Origin: Ceratodon purpureus
Taxonomy: Eukaryota; Streptophyta; Bryopsida; Pseudoditrichales; Ditrichaceae
Reading direction: 5' to 3'
Length of the DNA stretch: 64,000 bases
NCBI GenBank assembly: GCA_014871385.1
Contig: CM026426.1
Span: 23,389,437-23,453,436, forward strand
Below the pieces are notes generated by a model. That model was not told where the DNA came from. It worked only from the letters and a program-made list of their open reading frames with translations, and did not search any database. Made by a program: the position numbers and the translations under genes. Shown in pieces: positions 12,484-22,879 of the stretch. How positions within the stretch are numbered: position 1 is the first letter of the stretch; every line of letters starts with the position of its first letter.

Positions 12484-12512
12484 GTTTGTTGGTTATTATG
12501 AAACCAACAAAC
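12484..12512. repeat. 11-bp stem hairpin
   Basis: GTTTGTTGGTT and AACCAACAAAC are separated by seven bases. It lies in the leader between the TATA-like box and the first ATG of the next gene. Its role is unknown. Confidence 0.5.
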
Positions 12513-12688
12513 GAGTGCTTCATACCTATGGTTTCTAGGTAGGAGTTTGGGGTTTTGTTTTGGTCCTTATGCACTAGATATATACGAGATTAAATCAACT
12601 TTTATACAGTGGGGAGAAGTTACAGCCATTGTTACAAGGTTGGTTCGATACACGGTATTTATAGGTTCTCGCTTACCCAACTTTCGCC

Positions 12689-14180
12689 ATGCCTCAAAAC
12701 GACCGGGGAGGATCGTCAACTCCAAAAAGGAAACACCCCTTGGATCCATACGCTACGAATGATCCTGATTGCGTAGCGGAGTTTGGATGGGAGGAGGAAC
12801 CATCACCATGGAGGATGGTTACTTGCAAGGAATATGTGAAGATGAAGCACCTCCTGAAGTTGATCCCAGTACGTCTACGTACTGAGGCTGCGGAGAAACA
12901 GGCAAAACGGGTTGAGATCAGGGTCGACAATTGTGAAAGTAATTATTTTTCTATTCGATATAACAAGATATTTCAGGCAGCACAAATCTAGAACTCCCGA
13001 CCCCATATTATGTTGTATTCGAATATGGCAATGGTGTGGGCGGAGATAGTCTTACACAAGAGGGTCGACTGGCGCACAATCTCGGGCCTGAGGACAGATA
13101 GAATGAACAGAGAAAACATGGATCTTGACACAGCCTGGGTTGGACATAGCGATTGTCCTCCACTACTTATTTCAAACCGTCAAAGTCCACCAGCACAAGA
13201 TGCTGGAATACAAACTCTAGCCATCGAATATAATGTCGAAGAATAGGAGAGACGTTGTTCAAGCGATGATAATGATGACAACTATCGAGGACGTCGCTCA
13301 AACAAAAATTCTAGGAATCGCAGAGGGCATCGTGTAAGCGAGTCATCGCGTACCAACCATCAGGAGTATGGACAATGCTCTGCCCACGAGGGACACCGTT
13401 CGCGAGAACATCAAGATGTAGGACACCACGAACAAGGCCATGGCTACGGGGAACCCGAAGGAGCGCAATTATCCTTTGACTTCACGGATAATGCGTATGG
13501 CCCGTATGGGGGACGAACTTGGCCAGATTATGCAACGGGATCAAGATACTATACAGACGGCTGGTTGGAAATACTGAGTCCTTTAAGGAGTGCTAGTCCG
13601 CGCCATCGAACATTTGCGAGAGACGTACCTCACAATTATTCCCCATCGCGAAGAAGTTACAATAAGACTGGGACGTGATGATTACGCAACTCCCCCTCCA
13701 TACCGAGGATATGGTGGTCATGCTACCCCATTTGCCCTTTTTGCAGAAGATGATTACAGATCATCTTCGCAGACTCCGCCTGGAATATTTCCTCCACCTC
13801 TAGGTTATCACAACGACGATACTCATCACAATAGCGGAGAAAACCGCAACGTACTTCATCCCGATGACAGAGTACCACCTCCTCCTTTTGGATAACCTCC
13901 CGGTCGAGTTGTAAGAGATAGCTATTTTGAGGAAGAATTAGAGTTGGAGCGGACAAGGCAAAATTATGTACTACAGATGGAGAATCATGCGTTTCACCTT
14001 AGACGGGATAATCGAAGATTGATGGAGGAGAGAGAGAGACTTTTGAGAGCCTCGACAGATTCTACAGGGCACGGGTCACAAGAAACGTATGATCGAGGAG
14101 GTCCAAGCGAACTCCCCAATGATGGGAACTGTTATCATCCATATGACTACAATGGATTAGGGTGGAGGGGAGACTATTAG
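12689..14180 (+). pseudogene. Broken RS/RE-rich protein gene, unrecognised
   Basis: The first exon-like segment (MPQNDRGGSSTPKRKHPLDP) runs to about 12938 and is followed by a possible short intron ending in ATATTTCAG. A frame from 13010 reads through a TAG at 13244-13246 into an Arg/Ser/His-rich stretch (RNRRGHRVSESSRTNHQE) to about 13670. Another frame from about 13590 reads through a TAA at 13893-13895 into a coiled coil (ELERTRQNYVLQMENHAFHL, then RRLMEERERLL) and stops at 14180. So the gene has two nonsense codons and a frameshift. I recognise no family. Charged, low-complexity composition allows a gag-like or accessory transposon protein, but no zinc knuckle or enzyme motif is visible. 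Confidence 0.4.
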
Positions 14181-14748
14181 AATGGGGTGCATGGTAGTAC
14201 TTTCTACAGCATCGAAGCGTACGGAGCCTTTAATGTGAACATCACATATTACAGCCTATAGTTACAGATGCAAGCATAGTGTGTACCTACTTTGTAGTTT
14301 TGTAGGTGGAGGTTTAAGATGTACGGACTTAAGAAAATTGGCACGTGCCACATATTGCAAATGGAATAGATAGAATTAGTGGAATAGAGTGTAGTTGTGT
14401 TGTCTTCTATACTGTAGTTGTCTTGACATTTTAAATGAATTTGTCTTTTTAATCTTCTCTTGACGGTCTTCTAACTGCACATTGTTATCAATATCACTAT
14501 TTTTTAAATGACAACTTACCATTGACATGGGTTACGACCAGTTGAATATTATGAATCTCAAGACACGTATGCACAATAATTTTCAAATATTTTTTTTGCT
14601 AAATTAATAAGAATATCGTGAATGATCCTTATCCAGGGATGCATATTTATATATAAGCTATTTGTTTGTACAGGGGATTATGAGCAATCATGTTATCCGG
14701 CCCTTATGGTTTCGTCTATATAAAAAGAAGTTAGTATAGGTTTGCCAA
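14181..14748. other. Spacer before the CACTA end
   Basis: AT-rich, with no gene or clear repeat. It carries TATATAAAAAG at about 14718, shortly before the CACTA terminus. Confidence 0.5.
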
Positions 14749-14759
14749 CACTAGAGCAG

Positions 14760-15700
14760 AACAACATTCTGTCCTGCGTTAAACTGCGTCATCAGTGACG
14801 TAAATCTGGACTTATGGAAATTAGTGTGGAAATGTGATCCAAATAAAGATACTGCACGTTAAACGTTTTAACGTGCACGCGTCACTTTTGACGTTGTTTT
14901 AACGAATTCTGTCAAACAGTGTCAACTTGAATTTTGAAGTGACGGTTCAGCGTTAAAGATAACAATGGGAGACAGGGACGCGTCAACTTTGACAGAGCTC
15001 TGCTTTGTGGAAGGTAACTTTTTCGGGGAGTTTTTTACCTCACGGTAGTTCTTTAATGGATGAATTGAGTCACATCCCACGTCAGCACGTTTCTTTTAAC
15101 GTAGAGGGTGTTCAGGTTGACATGGGAAACGTTCAATTGCGTTATTAAAAACATAGGTCTAGGGTTTAGGTTCTGTTGACGTGGCGGCTAGGTTGTCTGT
15201 GAGCTACATCCTAGGGGGTGTCAACAGTGACGCCCGCGTCTTGGATGACATAAAAATGCGTCACACTGCGTTTCAAGAAACATATGGACGTAGTTGACGT
15301 GTCCCCTATGCATGTAAGCTACAGATGACGTGGTGGCTAGGTTTTCACGAGGTCTATGTTCTAGGGGGTGTCAATAGTGACGAGCGCGTTTTGAGTGACA
15401 TAAAAGCACGTCTAATTGACACGCGCGTTAACTTAAACATTGCTGAATGTTTTGATGTGAAAGTGTCACTACTGACGTAGTTTTAACGTGAACGCGACAG
15501 ATTGGACGCAGGTTTAACGTGATAGCGTCACGATTAACAAAGTGGTAACTATTACAGTAGTTTCAACGTTCACGTGTCATTGATAACGTTGCTTTAGCAT
15601 GCATTTCCTTGTGAACGTTACTAAAAACGACAACTGCTGTTCAGTAGACGTGGAATTGCATTACGTTAAACATCATTTAAAGTCATTTGACATCAAATCT
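14760..15700. repeat. CACTA subterminal motif region
   Basis: Dense short motifs in both orientations, such as TTAACGTG, TGACGTAG, GCGTCA and AACGTTCACGTGTCA, recur every 15 to 40 bp, with a longer duplicated block around CTAGGGGGTGTCAA (15210 and 15361). In En/Spm such subterminal repeats are the binding sites of the TNPA protein. The location just inside the terminus fits that role. Confidence 0.65.
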
Positions 15701-15708
15701 GTGAAGAT

Positions 15709-17938
15709 TCAATGCTCACTATCTGATGAATCGCCGAGGAGGTGGTCCGCTTCCTCATCCTCAGTGTCCGCTGCTAGGGGACCAACCATGTGCCTTTCTA
15801 CAAAGGATCCATTTACTATGAAGTCCTCCGAGTCTGAAGCTTTGGGTCTACTAGTGTCAATGTTATTGGCACATGATGAAACAGGGCCGGTAATCTGTGC
15901 ATCTGCGTCGTCCTCTTCTTCTGTGAATGCGCGACCTCCGCGGCTACCTCGAACATCAACCTTGCAGACAACCTTCCACGGCCCGTCGTCGGTCGCAAAA
16001 AACACTTGTTGTACATGAATGGGAAAAGCAAATGATTGGGGACCAAGAGGTGCTCTGTACTGATCTGCGAAGTTCACGGAAAGGAACCCGTGTTCATCCC
16101 GCTTCATTGTAGGAGCAGCACCTCCTATTCTTCCTTTAACCCAAGAACATACAAGAACTACGACGCGCGTACGCCTGTAGTCTAATTCCAGTATTTCTTC
16201 AACATGGCGTACATACTCCTCTGTCTCTGCCCCTCCATCATCTGTGAAGGATGCATGCACTCCACTGTCCATAGTGGTGTTTGAAGCTTCAACTGAGCGG
16301 CAACGAAAGTGCATGCCATAAGCCTTCATTGACCGATATGCGGTTGCATTAAATGACGGAGGCCTTGACAAATCAAACGTGGTTTGGTTGATGCGACTCG
16401 AGCCAGTGGCACGGTCGGTGGCAACCGCGGTCAGCCAATCTGGAAAGGGTGGCAAAGTCCGCAGCTCTGAAGGCATATCTGAGGGCCTCCGTCTCCTTCG
16501 AGAAGGTCTTCCACAATGGTGCTGGCGGCGTAGTCACGACCTAGACTCCTGTTCCACCTCGTACTCTCTAAAGTGCGCAATTATGAAGACATGTCAGAGC
16601 TGTTGCGTTAGATTTAAGGGAAACAGTGTTCGCAGTGACATGTTTTAATACGTTTGCAGCCATTTTAACGGGTGTTAACATGAATTCTGGTGACGTTAAC
16701 GTAAACTCATATTTCCAAAGACATTAAATCATGTTTACGGACGTTGACATATGAAGGGGGAAAAAAACAGGGAAGGGTCACAGCTACAGTTTAGGGTGGC
16801 ACCGTCTGTAGTGTTGAAGTGAGGCGGCGTTTGTGATTACAAAGTTGTGAATCTATTCACAAAGAGTGCGGGACATCAGTCGCCTTACTCCCTTGCCCTC
16901 CACCATTTCATCGTGCATTGCCTGCTCTTCATTTGCGTCCCACACTCTGCGGGATGTAGCGTCGTAACGTTCCATGTACTCTCAGCAGAATCCAAGTGTT
17001 TCTTCCATAGAGTATGCCTTTGCCATGCAACCCTCGGGCCGAGCGTACAAACGCACATAATCCTTGAGGGTCTTCATGTATCTCTCCATTGGATACATCC
17101 AACAACTCTGAACTGGGTTGCATAGAAATAGCTCCTCCATGAGATGCACAAGAAGGTGCGCCATGATGACCATTGAACCTAGAGGAAACTCGCGCTCAAT
17201 CATACAGAGTGTCTTGTTCGCATCTGCAACCCATTCTTGTTCTTTGGCCGGGTTGACTGTGCGACTGCACAAGCGCCTAAATACCCTGCTGACTCTCATG
17301 ATGCAGGTCCGGACTTCGCGATTCATATCGACATTCCTCAGTGACACAGGTAGAATCTGCAAATGCCAAAAAAACAGTTAAATAGAATGTTAGAAAGTAC
17401 GGAATTAATATTCTGTTTACATACTACAGAAAAGTACATGACGTCTCATTGTTCTCAAGAGACATGAAACTGGATACGTGCTATGTCGTTAACCTGGGGT
17501 TACCCCTTGTTTCCAGTAATGCGGAATTGTGTTTCATCAAGTTTAAAATAACAGGAAGCAACATCTTTTGACGTCAACATTACATTACTCATTGTTTCAA
17601 GTAACGTTACACTGCGTTTCCGAGGAATTTAGCATAACACGAAGGAACATGCTAAAGTATTAACTAAAACATTCCATTGACAGGAAGTAACACATTGCTT
17701 GTATCTCTATAGCTGACACACATTCCATACGTCAACTTAAACATAATAGCAACAAAGAATTGAAATTTGCTTACCTGTTGCATTAGGATGTGAAAGTCAT
17801 GGGATTTAAGAAATCTCAATCTTCCTTCAGACACCCTTTTGTGAATGGTGCCTGCATCATTCTGTGGCACCTTCGTCGATCCTATTACGGCTAGCATGTC
17901 AGTCTTCACTTGTGGTAGGAGAACATAAGGGGAAAGTT
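15709..17938 (-). pseudogene. CACTA TNP2 transposase, C-terminal part (DUF4218, DUF4216)
   Basis: Segment 17664-17938 reads VPQNDAG then RLRFLKSHDFHILMQQ, the usual start of the TNP2 C-terminal half. Segment 16982-17362 has a DUF4218 block (MVIMAHLLVHLMEEL, WMYPMERYMKTLK, RPEGCMAKAY). Segment 15709-16476 has a DUF4216 block (AYGMHFRC, ELDYRRTRVVVLVCSWVKG, FPIHVQQVFFATDDGPWKVV). Introns between them hold TGACGT-type motifs. A TGA at 16982-16984 interrupts a frame that continues as EYMERYDATSRRVW, so it is probably a nonsense change. The coding sequence is continuous with the part at 25407 onward once element B is taken out. The protein would cut and join the ends of the CACTA element in the nucleus. 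Confidence 0.8.
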
Positions 17939-17942
17939 CGTA
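17939..17942 (+). repeat. Target duplication of element B, left copy (CGTA)
   Basis: CGTA abuts TGTGAGCGG on the left and recurs at 25403-25406 after CCGCTCA on the right. Removing the element and one copy restores the TNP2 frame (GRSLYELSPYV). Confidence 0.7.
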
Positions 17943-18698
17943 TGTGAGCGGAGAGCGTAGAGCGGAGAGCGGAGAGCACAGAATGGAGAGCACAGAAATG
18001 ACAAGTAGCCAAATTTTCAAAAGCAAAGTAGACCCTATAACCGTGGAATAGTACTAAATTTAGGCTTAATTTTGACACTTTTATTAGGGTAAGATTATAT
18101 TACCGTGGAAATCAGGGTTATCTCTGGTAAGAATTTGTTACGTTTGTTCTCTAAGATACAAATTAGGGCTGATGTCATGATGACGTCATGTATATATTTT
18201 GTTAGATTTGTCATGGGTTTAGGCAAGATACAATGATCAGGCGTTAAGTTTTAGATCAAACAAATAATTCTTTCATAGAATTATATAAATGCACAAGGAA
18301 AAAAACAAATTTCACAGAACATAAAGGAGGCAAGGTTTGAAAACTTCCTGGAATATTTCAAAATTCGTGTATAATATCTTAAGTGCTGAAACCAAGATTT
18401 ACCTTGTTAGAGTCCTTGTCTTCATCGATGATTACTCTCTCTCCCTAGGCACCGAAGCTTCTTCATTTGAGTGATACAAGTAAGAGATTCTCATCATGAA
18501 ACAGCACTTGGTAAGCTGGGTTCCACAGAAGGAGGTCACTCTTGGTTTCTTGAGCTTGTTTCTAGGTGGCGTATTTGCATAGTGACACAGTCCTTGGCAT
18601 TCCTCTCTGTATGCAAAGGTAGCGTACGAGTTCGGGAGGGTCAATCTGCAAGCTTGCGTGGAACGTTTTAAGACTACAAGAATTTACTGTGTTGCGCG

Positions 18699-19085
18699 AT
18701 GTCGAAGGTGCGTAATGCGAGATCGAGGAGGACGAGAGCGGCTGTAGGTTTGGCCCGAAAGGCACCGGCGAGTTATCAGGAGCTGCGGCCCTGGCTGCTG
18801 GAGGTGGAGCGCGCCAGGGAACAAGGCATGGACCTGCCACCGTTTAGGCACATCGGAAGCCTCCATGCTGATGAAGGTGAATGGCGTTGGACAGTGCTTT
18901 GTACCAATGAGCTTCTCCGTATTATGGAGTTGTCCCTAATCTCGTATCCCTTGCCATCCACCGTCGATGAGAATCCAGTTGTTCAGCTGCCCAAAGTGAT
19001 CATATCGGATGGCGAAACCTGCTGGTTTGATATCAACAACAGTTGGACTGTATATCCCCCGAAGGATTATTTCTGTGAAGACTAG
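18699..19085 (+). CDS. Small ELRPW-motif protein of element B
   Basis: 128 codons, ATG at 18699, basic N-terminus (RNARSRRTRAAVG) then PASYQELRPWLLEVERARE, PPFRHIGSLH and a WRW with NELLRIMELS. The same order of motifs occurs in the gene at 45678 in element C (PANLEELRPWYRAVVARSR, FKYIPRL, WFW, IELLEI, then PL). Both lie just inside the left end of their element and read inward. The upstream region (18330-18440) is also duplicated at 19200-19330 before the next gene. I recognise no named family. The frame looks complete, and the lack of catalytic motifs suggests a binding or adaptor protein. Confidence 0.55.
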   Translation: MSKVRNARSRRTRAAVGLARKAPASYQELRPWLLEVERAREQGMDLPPFRHIGSLHADEGEWRWTVLCTNELLRIMELSLISYPLPSTVDENPVVQLPKVIISDGETCWFDINNSWTVYPPKDYFCED

Positions 19086-19431
19086 TGGGGTGTTCGAATA
19101 CATTCCTTTAGATTTGGTCCCTTATTGGATCTAGATACGAGTATTCCAGCATGATGTTTTTAGATAATATAGATAATTCTAGGAATAAGAGAACTCGAAA
19201 CCACCAAAAAGAAATGGTCTTAAAAGTTCGTGGAATATTTCAGAGTTCGTGTACGATAATGTAGTAGCAGAAACCAAGATGTACACCAAGTCAGACTGCT
19301 TGTCTTCGTCGAAGAATTCTCCGTCTTTAGATAAGACCATTCCTAGCTTAAGTGTCAAGTAACAATCTATATAAACCTTAGCAGACGTCCTTGAAGTTGT
19401 ATAAGCTCAATCATTTCTGTAGAACTTAAGC

Positions 19432-19854
19432 GTGTACTTGCTAGGGAGTTGTTTGAAGGTATGGGCCCAGGGCGATTCATTTGAGGTCGTTGCCTGTGAA
19501 ACGATTTTACAGGATTTGGTTAAGCGGATGGCGAATGGGCCTAACCCCTGGAATCATATAGGTAGTAGTGCAACGCAGGGTTGGACTCCTCTGACGGTAA
19601 TCACGTTTGAAGACGTCGAGAACGCTCGTGCTGTGTCGAAGAGTTGGAAGCGTGAGATTGACAGTAGTCCTGAGTACGCATGCCTTCGACTAGCGAGGTG
19701 GGATTACTTTTCGTACGAGGGTCGCCATTGGAGTCCGAAGGACGAATACGAAGTTAATCGGTTCAACATCAACTGGAGTGTATTTAGGAGTTCGTGGACA
19801 CTTGCAAATCCAATTAACAACGAGAGGTTGGACAACGTCCCTTGGACAACTTAG
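19432..19854 (+). CDS. Small F-box-like protein of element B
   Basis: About 140 codons. The central part, LTVITFEDVENARAVSKSWK then REIDSSPEYACLRLARWDY, resembles the second half of an F-box (the ARAVSKSW helix), the SKP1-binding module of SCF ubiquitin ligases. The rest is Trp-rich (YEGRHWSPKDEYEVNRFNI). The usual first F-box helix is weak, and the first codon at 19432 is GTG, so the true start may lie upstream or in an earlier exon. Its leader is a tandem duplicate of the leader of the gene at 18699. F-box is a moderate call only. Confidence 0.45.
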   Translation: MYLLGSCLKVWAQGDSFEVVACETILQDLVKRMANGPNPWNHIGSSATQGWTPLTVITFEDVENARAVSKSWKREIDSSPEYACLRLARWDYFSYEGRHWSPKDEYEVNRFNINWSVFRSSWTLANPINNERLDNVPWTT

Positions 19855-20209
19855 TTGCGTTGAGTTAGATCAGTTGAGGTCATTGCTATGGCCCAATGGG
19901 AATCAGGTCTTGGATGTGTCGGAAGGAGAGAAAATTTCTCCAAGAGATGGTATCTTGATCTCTCCCAAGAATAGGTAACATAGCTATGGAAATGTGGAAT
20001 TTTGTATGATTAAGATATAAATTACAGCGCAATATAAATTTTGAGCATTTCTTTTGTAACATTTCATTCTTCATATTAAATTTTGAGCATTACAGTTGTG
20101 ACATTTCATCCTTTACATACACGAAGACGAATTGGAAATGAGAATCATAACAAGGTTAGGTTGTTTGCAGTAGAGTAGACGAAGGATTACGCAATGAACT
20201 CCAATTAAA

Positions 20210-20446
20210 TCAAATCAAATCAAATGAAAACAATGAAAGACCGAAGCCTCCTTCAAACTCAGAACATGCTACAATCGCTACTTCCACTCTCAGAAGTAGA
20301 AGAGCCCTAGGATCAAAAGTAGTTGGCCGACAAGGAACATATGTAAGGGCTCCAGATTGAAACGCCTGTGCTAAGCCCTCTGCGTAGTCCGGAAGTATAA
20401 AAGGCTGAATCGGGCTGGAATGAAGACGCCACGATGGAGTGGACAC
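20210..20446 (-). CDS. Possible C-terminal exon, unrecognised
   Basis: A minus-strand frame reads ILPDYAEGLAQAFQSGALTY, then TFDPRALLLLRVEVAIVACS, and ends in TGA. It has no ATG. A splice acceptor-like CTTCTCTTCGCAG lies upstream near 20545, but the frame between is ambiguous. It lies downstream of the methyltransferase-like gene and could be a separate transcript. Confidence 0.25.
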   Translation of the reverse strand: MSTPSWRLHSSPIQPFILPDYAEGLAQAFQSGALTYVPCRPTTFDPRALLLLRVEVAIVACSEFEGGFGLSLFSFDLI

Positions 20447-20622
20447 TGCTGTTGGCCCACGTGGCTGTGTTGCCGAAACTACTCAACAATAGAAAACCGA
20501 TTGTGGTTAGATCGAGTACGTAGAGCTGCGAAGAGAAGCAATGCTTGGAGAATTTGAACAAAGAATAGAAGACTTACACCACTTATTAGGTCTTGGTCTC
20601 TTTGGAGGCGCTTCGTCTGTTG

Positions 20623-21124
20623 TTATGGCCTAGGATGTTTAGGAGGGCCCATGGCAGATGACGTAGCCATATACGGTTTGACAAGGGCGTTGAATATGGC
20701 TTCGTCCTCGTCACAAGCTATAATATGACGACCAATACTCTGGCAAGCCTTGAGGGAGGCACTTGAAAACACGTAGCACAGAAAAGTAGTGAGTCCCTGC
20801 GGAGAAAATCAGAGGATTGGAAATGCAGAAACTGTTAATGGAGGATTACCTGTTCCTACCGACCACTCGAAGACTATGTCACTAGGCTTGGTCATCTCCT
20901 CAATTATGCCCTGCATCATCTCAGTGGCTTTCTCCCTCGGGCCTCTCGACGGCACCTCCCCATTCATGTGCTGCGAGTCTGCAGCGGTGAAGTTGAGAAT
21001 GGCATCACTCTCGGTAATGTGGAGGTCGTTGTAAACGACATCGGATTTCTTCGTTTGAAAAGAAAACTTGGATGGGAGGTGACCACCACGAATGAAGACG
21101 CGCACCCAGAATCGAAGAGACTGC
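20623..21124 (-). pseudogene. DNA methyltransferase-like C-terminal exons in element B
   Basis: Exon about 20849-21124 begins after TCTCGCAG and contains GEVPSRGPREKATEMMQG, then MTKPSDIVFEWSVGTG. This matches the AdoMet-binding motif I region of N6/N4 DNA methyltransferases (usually TKPGDIVLDPFxGTG). Exon 20623-20796, after CTCCGCAG, has ACQSIGRHIIACDEDEAIFN, the next Rossmann strands of that fold, and ends at TAA. Joining the two at the GTAATC donor is off by one base, so either a splice site is misplaced or the gene is frameshifted. The catalytic DPPY or NPPY motif is not visible. Upstream exons should lie beyond the palindrome array, which would be in an intron. An active enzyme is unlikely. 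Confidence 0.5.
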
Positions 21125-21239
21125 GAGACACAAAAATATGTGAGTGTAATTAAAAAGAAAACTTAGTAGAATGCAAAGACAAGAAAATTTTATTATGTAC
21201 ATACCAAGGAGCCAGGCATCGTAGGGTGAGCCAAGCAAA

Positions 21240-22620
21240 ATTGATCCATTTTAAAAACCGTCCCACCTACTGTCGTCATAGACAGTAAGCTGGACGGCTC
21301 ATTAATTTTAAAAAAAATATCAATAACAAAAAGCCTTTGCAAGTAGAAAAGAGAATCGAAACACCAACACTTTGAGCCTCAATTCATTAAAAAATAAAAT
21401 TAAAAAAAAAAACCGAAAGGCCCTTAGCAAAGCAGCCCTTGCAAGTAGCAGTAGAGGAGGGACCCCAATTAACAACAATTGGTGATCAAGCAAAATCGAT
21501 CCATTTTAAAAACCGTCCCACCTACTGTTGTCACAGACAGTAGGCTGGACGGCTCTTAAAATAAAAAAACAAGAAATTATTACAAAGACTTCGTAAGCTG
21601 AAAACCGAATCGAAATAGCAACATTTAGAGCAACAATAAATTAAAAAATAATATTTTAAAAAAAAGCCGACAGGCCCTTGGCATAGCAGCATTAGAGGAG
21701 GGACCCCAATCAACAACAACTAATGGTCAAGCAAAAACGACCCAGTTAAAAAACCGATCTGCCTACTGTCGTCACAGACAGTAGGCTGGACGGCTTATAA
21801 ATTATAAAAAGAAATACATATTTCAAAGACTTCCCAAGCTATCAAGCAACAATTATCTAATAAAAGAAATTTAAAAAAAAGCTGGGTTTCCCCAAGCAAA
21901 GAAGCCCTTTCCAGCAGCAGTAGACGAGGGACCCCACTCAACAACAATATGTGATCAAGCAAAATCAATCCATTTTAAAAACCGTCCCACCTACTGTCGT
22001 CATAGACAGTAGGGTGGACGGCTCTTAAATTTAAAAAAAAACAATAAAAGAAATCCTTTGCAAGCACAAAAGAGAATCGAAACACCAATAGTTCGAGCCA
22101 CAAATAATTAAAAAATAAAATTAAAAAATAAAACCAAAAGGCCCTTAGCAAAGCAGCCCTTGCAAGCAGCAGTAGAGGAGGGACCCCAATCAACAACAAC
22201 TGGTGATCAAGCAAAAACGTTCCATTTTAAAAACCGTCCCACCTACTGTCGTCACAGACAGTAGGCTGGACGGCTCATTAATTTTAAAAAAAAAATCAAT
22301 AACAAAAAGCCTTTGCAAGCAGAAAAGTGAATCGAAACACCAATGCGATACAAGCGGAGCAGCCCCAAGCAGCAGCAGCAAAAAAGGGAATCCAAACACC
22401 AACATTCTGAGCCACAATTTATTTAAAAATAAAAATAAAAAAATGCCGAAAGGACCAAAGCAAAGCCGCCCCTACCAGCAGGAGCAGAGGAGGGAACCCT
22501 ATCACCAACAATGCGTGTGAGCAAAAACCGTCCCGCCTACTATCGCTGAGGGGTCTTAAAAAAAATTAAGACCGTGAGGGAGTCTCCGTGGCCTACTGTC
22601 GTCACAGACAGTAGGCATTA
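21240..22620. repeat. Tandem array of 240-bp units, each with a long palindrome
   Basis: Five or six units start with a nested inverted repeat: CCGTCC then CCTACTGTC, a GTCAC-type loop, then GACAGTAGG and GGACGG. Copies are at 21258-21297, 21513-21552, 21754-21793, 21982-22021 and 22234-22275, with a partial one near 22527 and the inner part alone at 22591-22618. The remainder of each unit is A-rich with AGAGGAGGGACCCCA near its end. It probably lies in an intron of the methyltransferase-like gene. This palindrome was not seen outside element B. Confidence 0.85.
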
Positions 22621-22699
22621 AGATTCATCTTCTCTTCATGGATGTGACCTTGGTAGTGGGTGTCTAGCCTATCCACATCAGATGTCCAGCCTGTCCGCA

Positions 22700-22775
22700 T
22701 TGGATGATATGTTGTACTTAGTACAGTGGGTTGTGGATCTGGAGGTCGGGAGTTTGAATCCCAATGATGACTTTT
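22700..22775 (+). repeat. tRNA-derived SINE-like promoter
   Basis: CTTAGTACAGTGG (A-box-like) is followed about 30 bp later by GGGAGTTTGAATCCCAATG (B-box-like), the spacing and order of an RNA polymerase III promoter of a tRNA. The flanks do not fold as a tRNA, so a SINE head is more likely than a functional tRNA gene. Confidence 0.4.
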
Positions 22776-22879
22776 GAAGACTGTCCGGATTTTTGGATGG
22801 TCTATTTGAGAGCATGGACCATTTGTTAGTTTGCAAAGTAAAACGTTTGCAAAAGATTTTTCTTTGCAAAGAAGAGGCT

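Noticed and set aside
15599-16018. Plus-strand frame across the DUF4216 exon
   Set aside because: It is the antisense shadow of the recognisable minus-strand DUF4216 domain.
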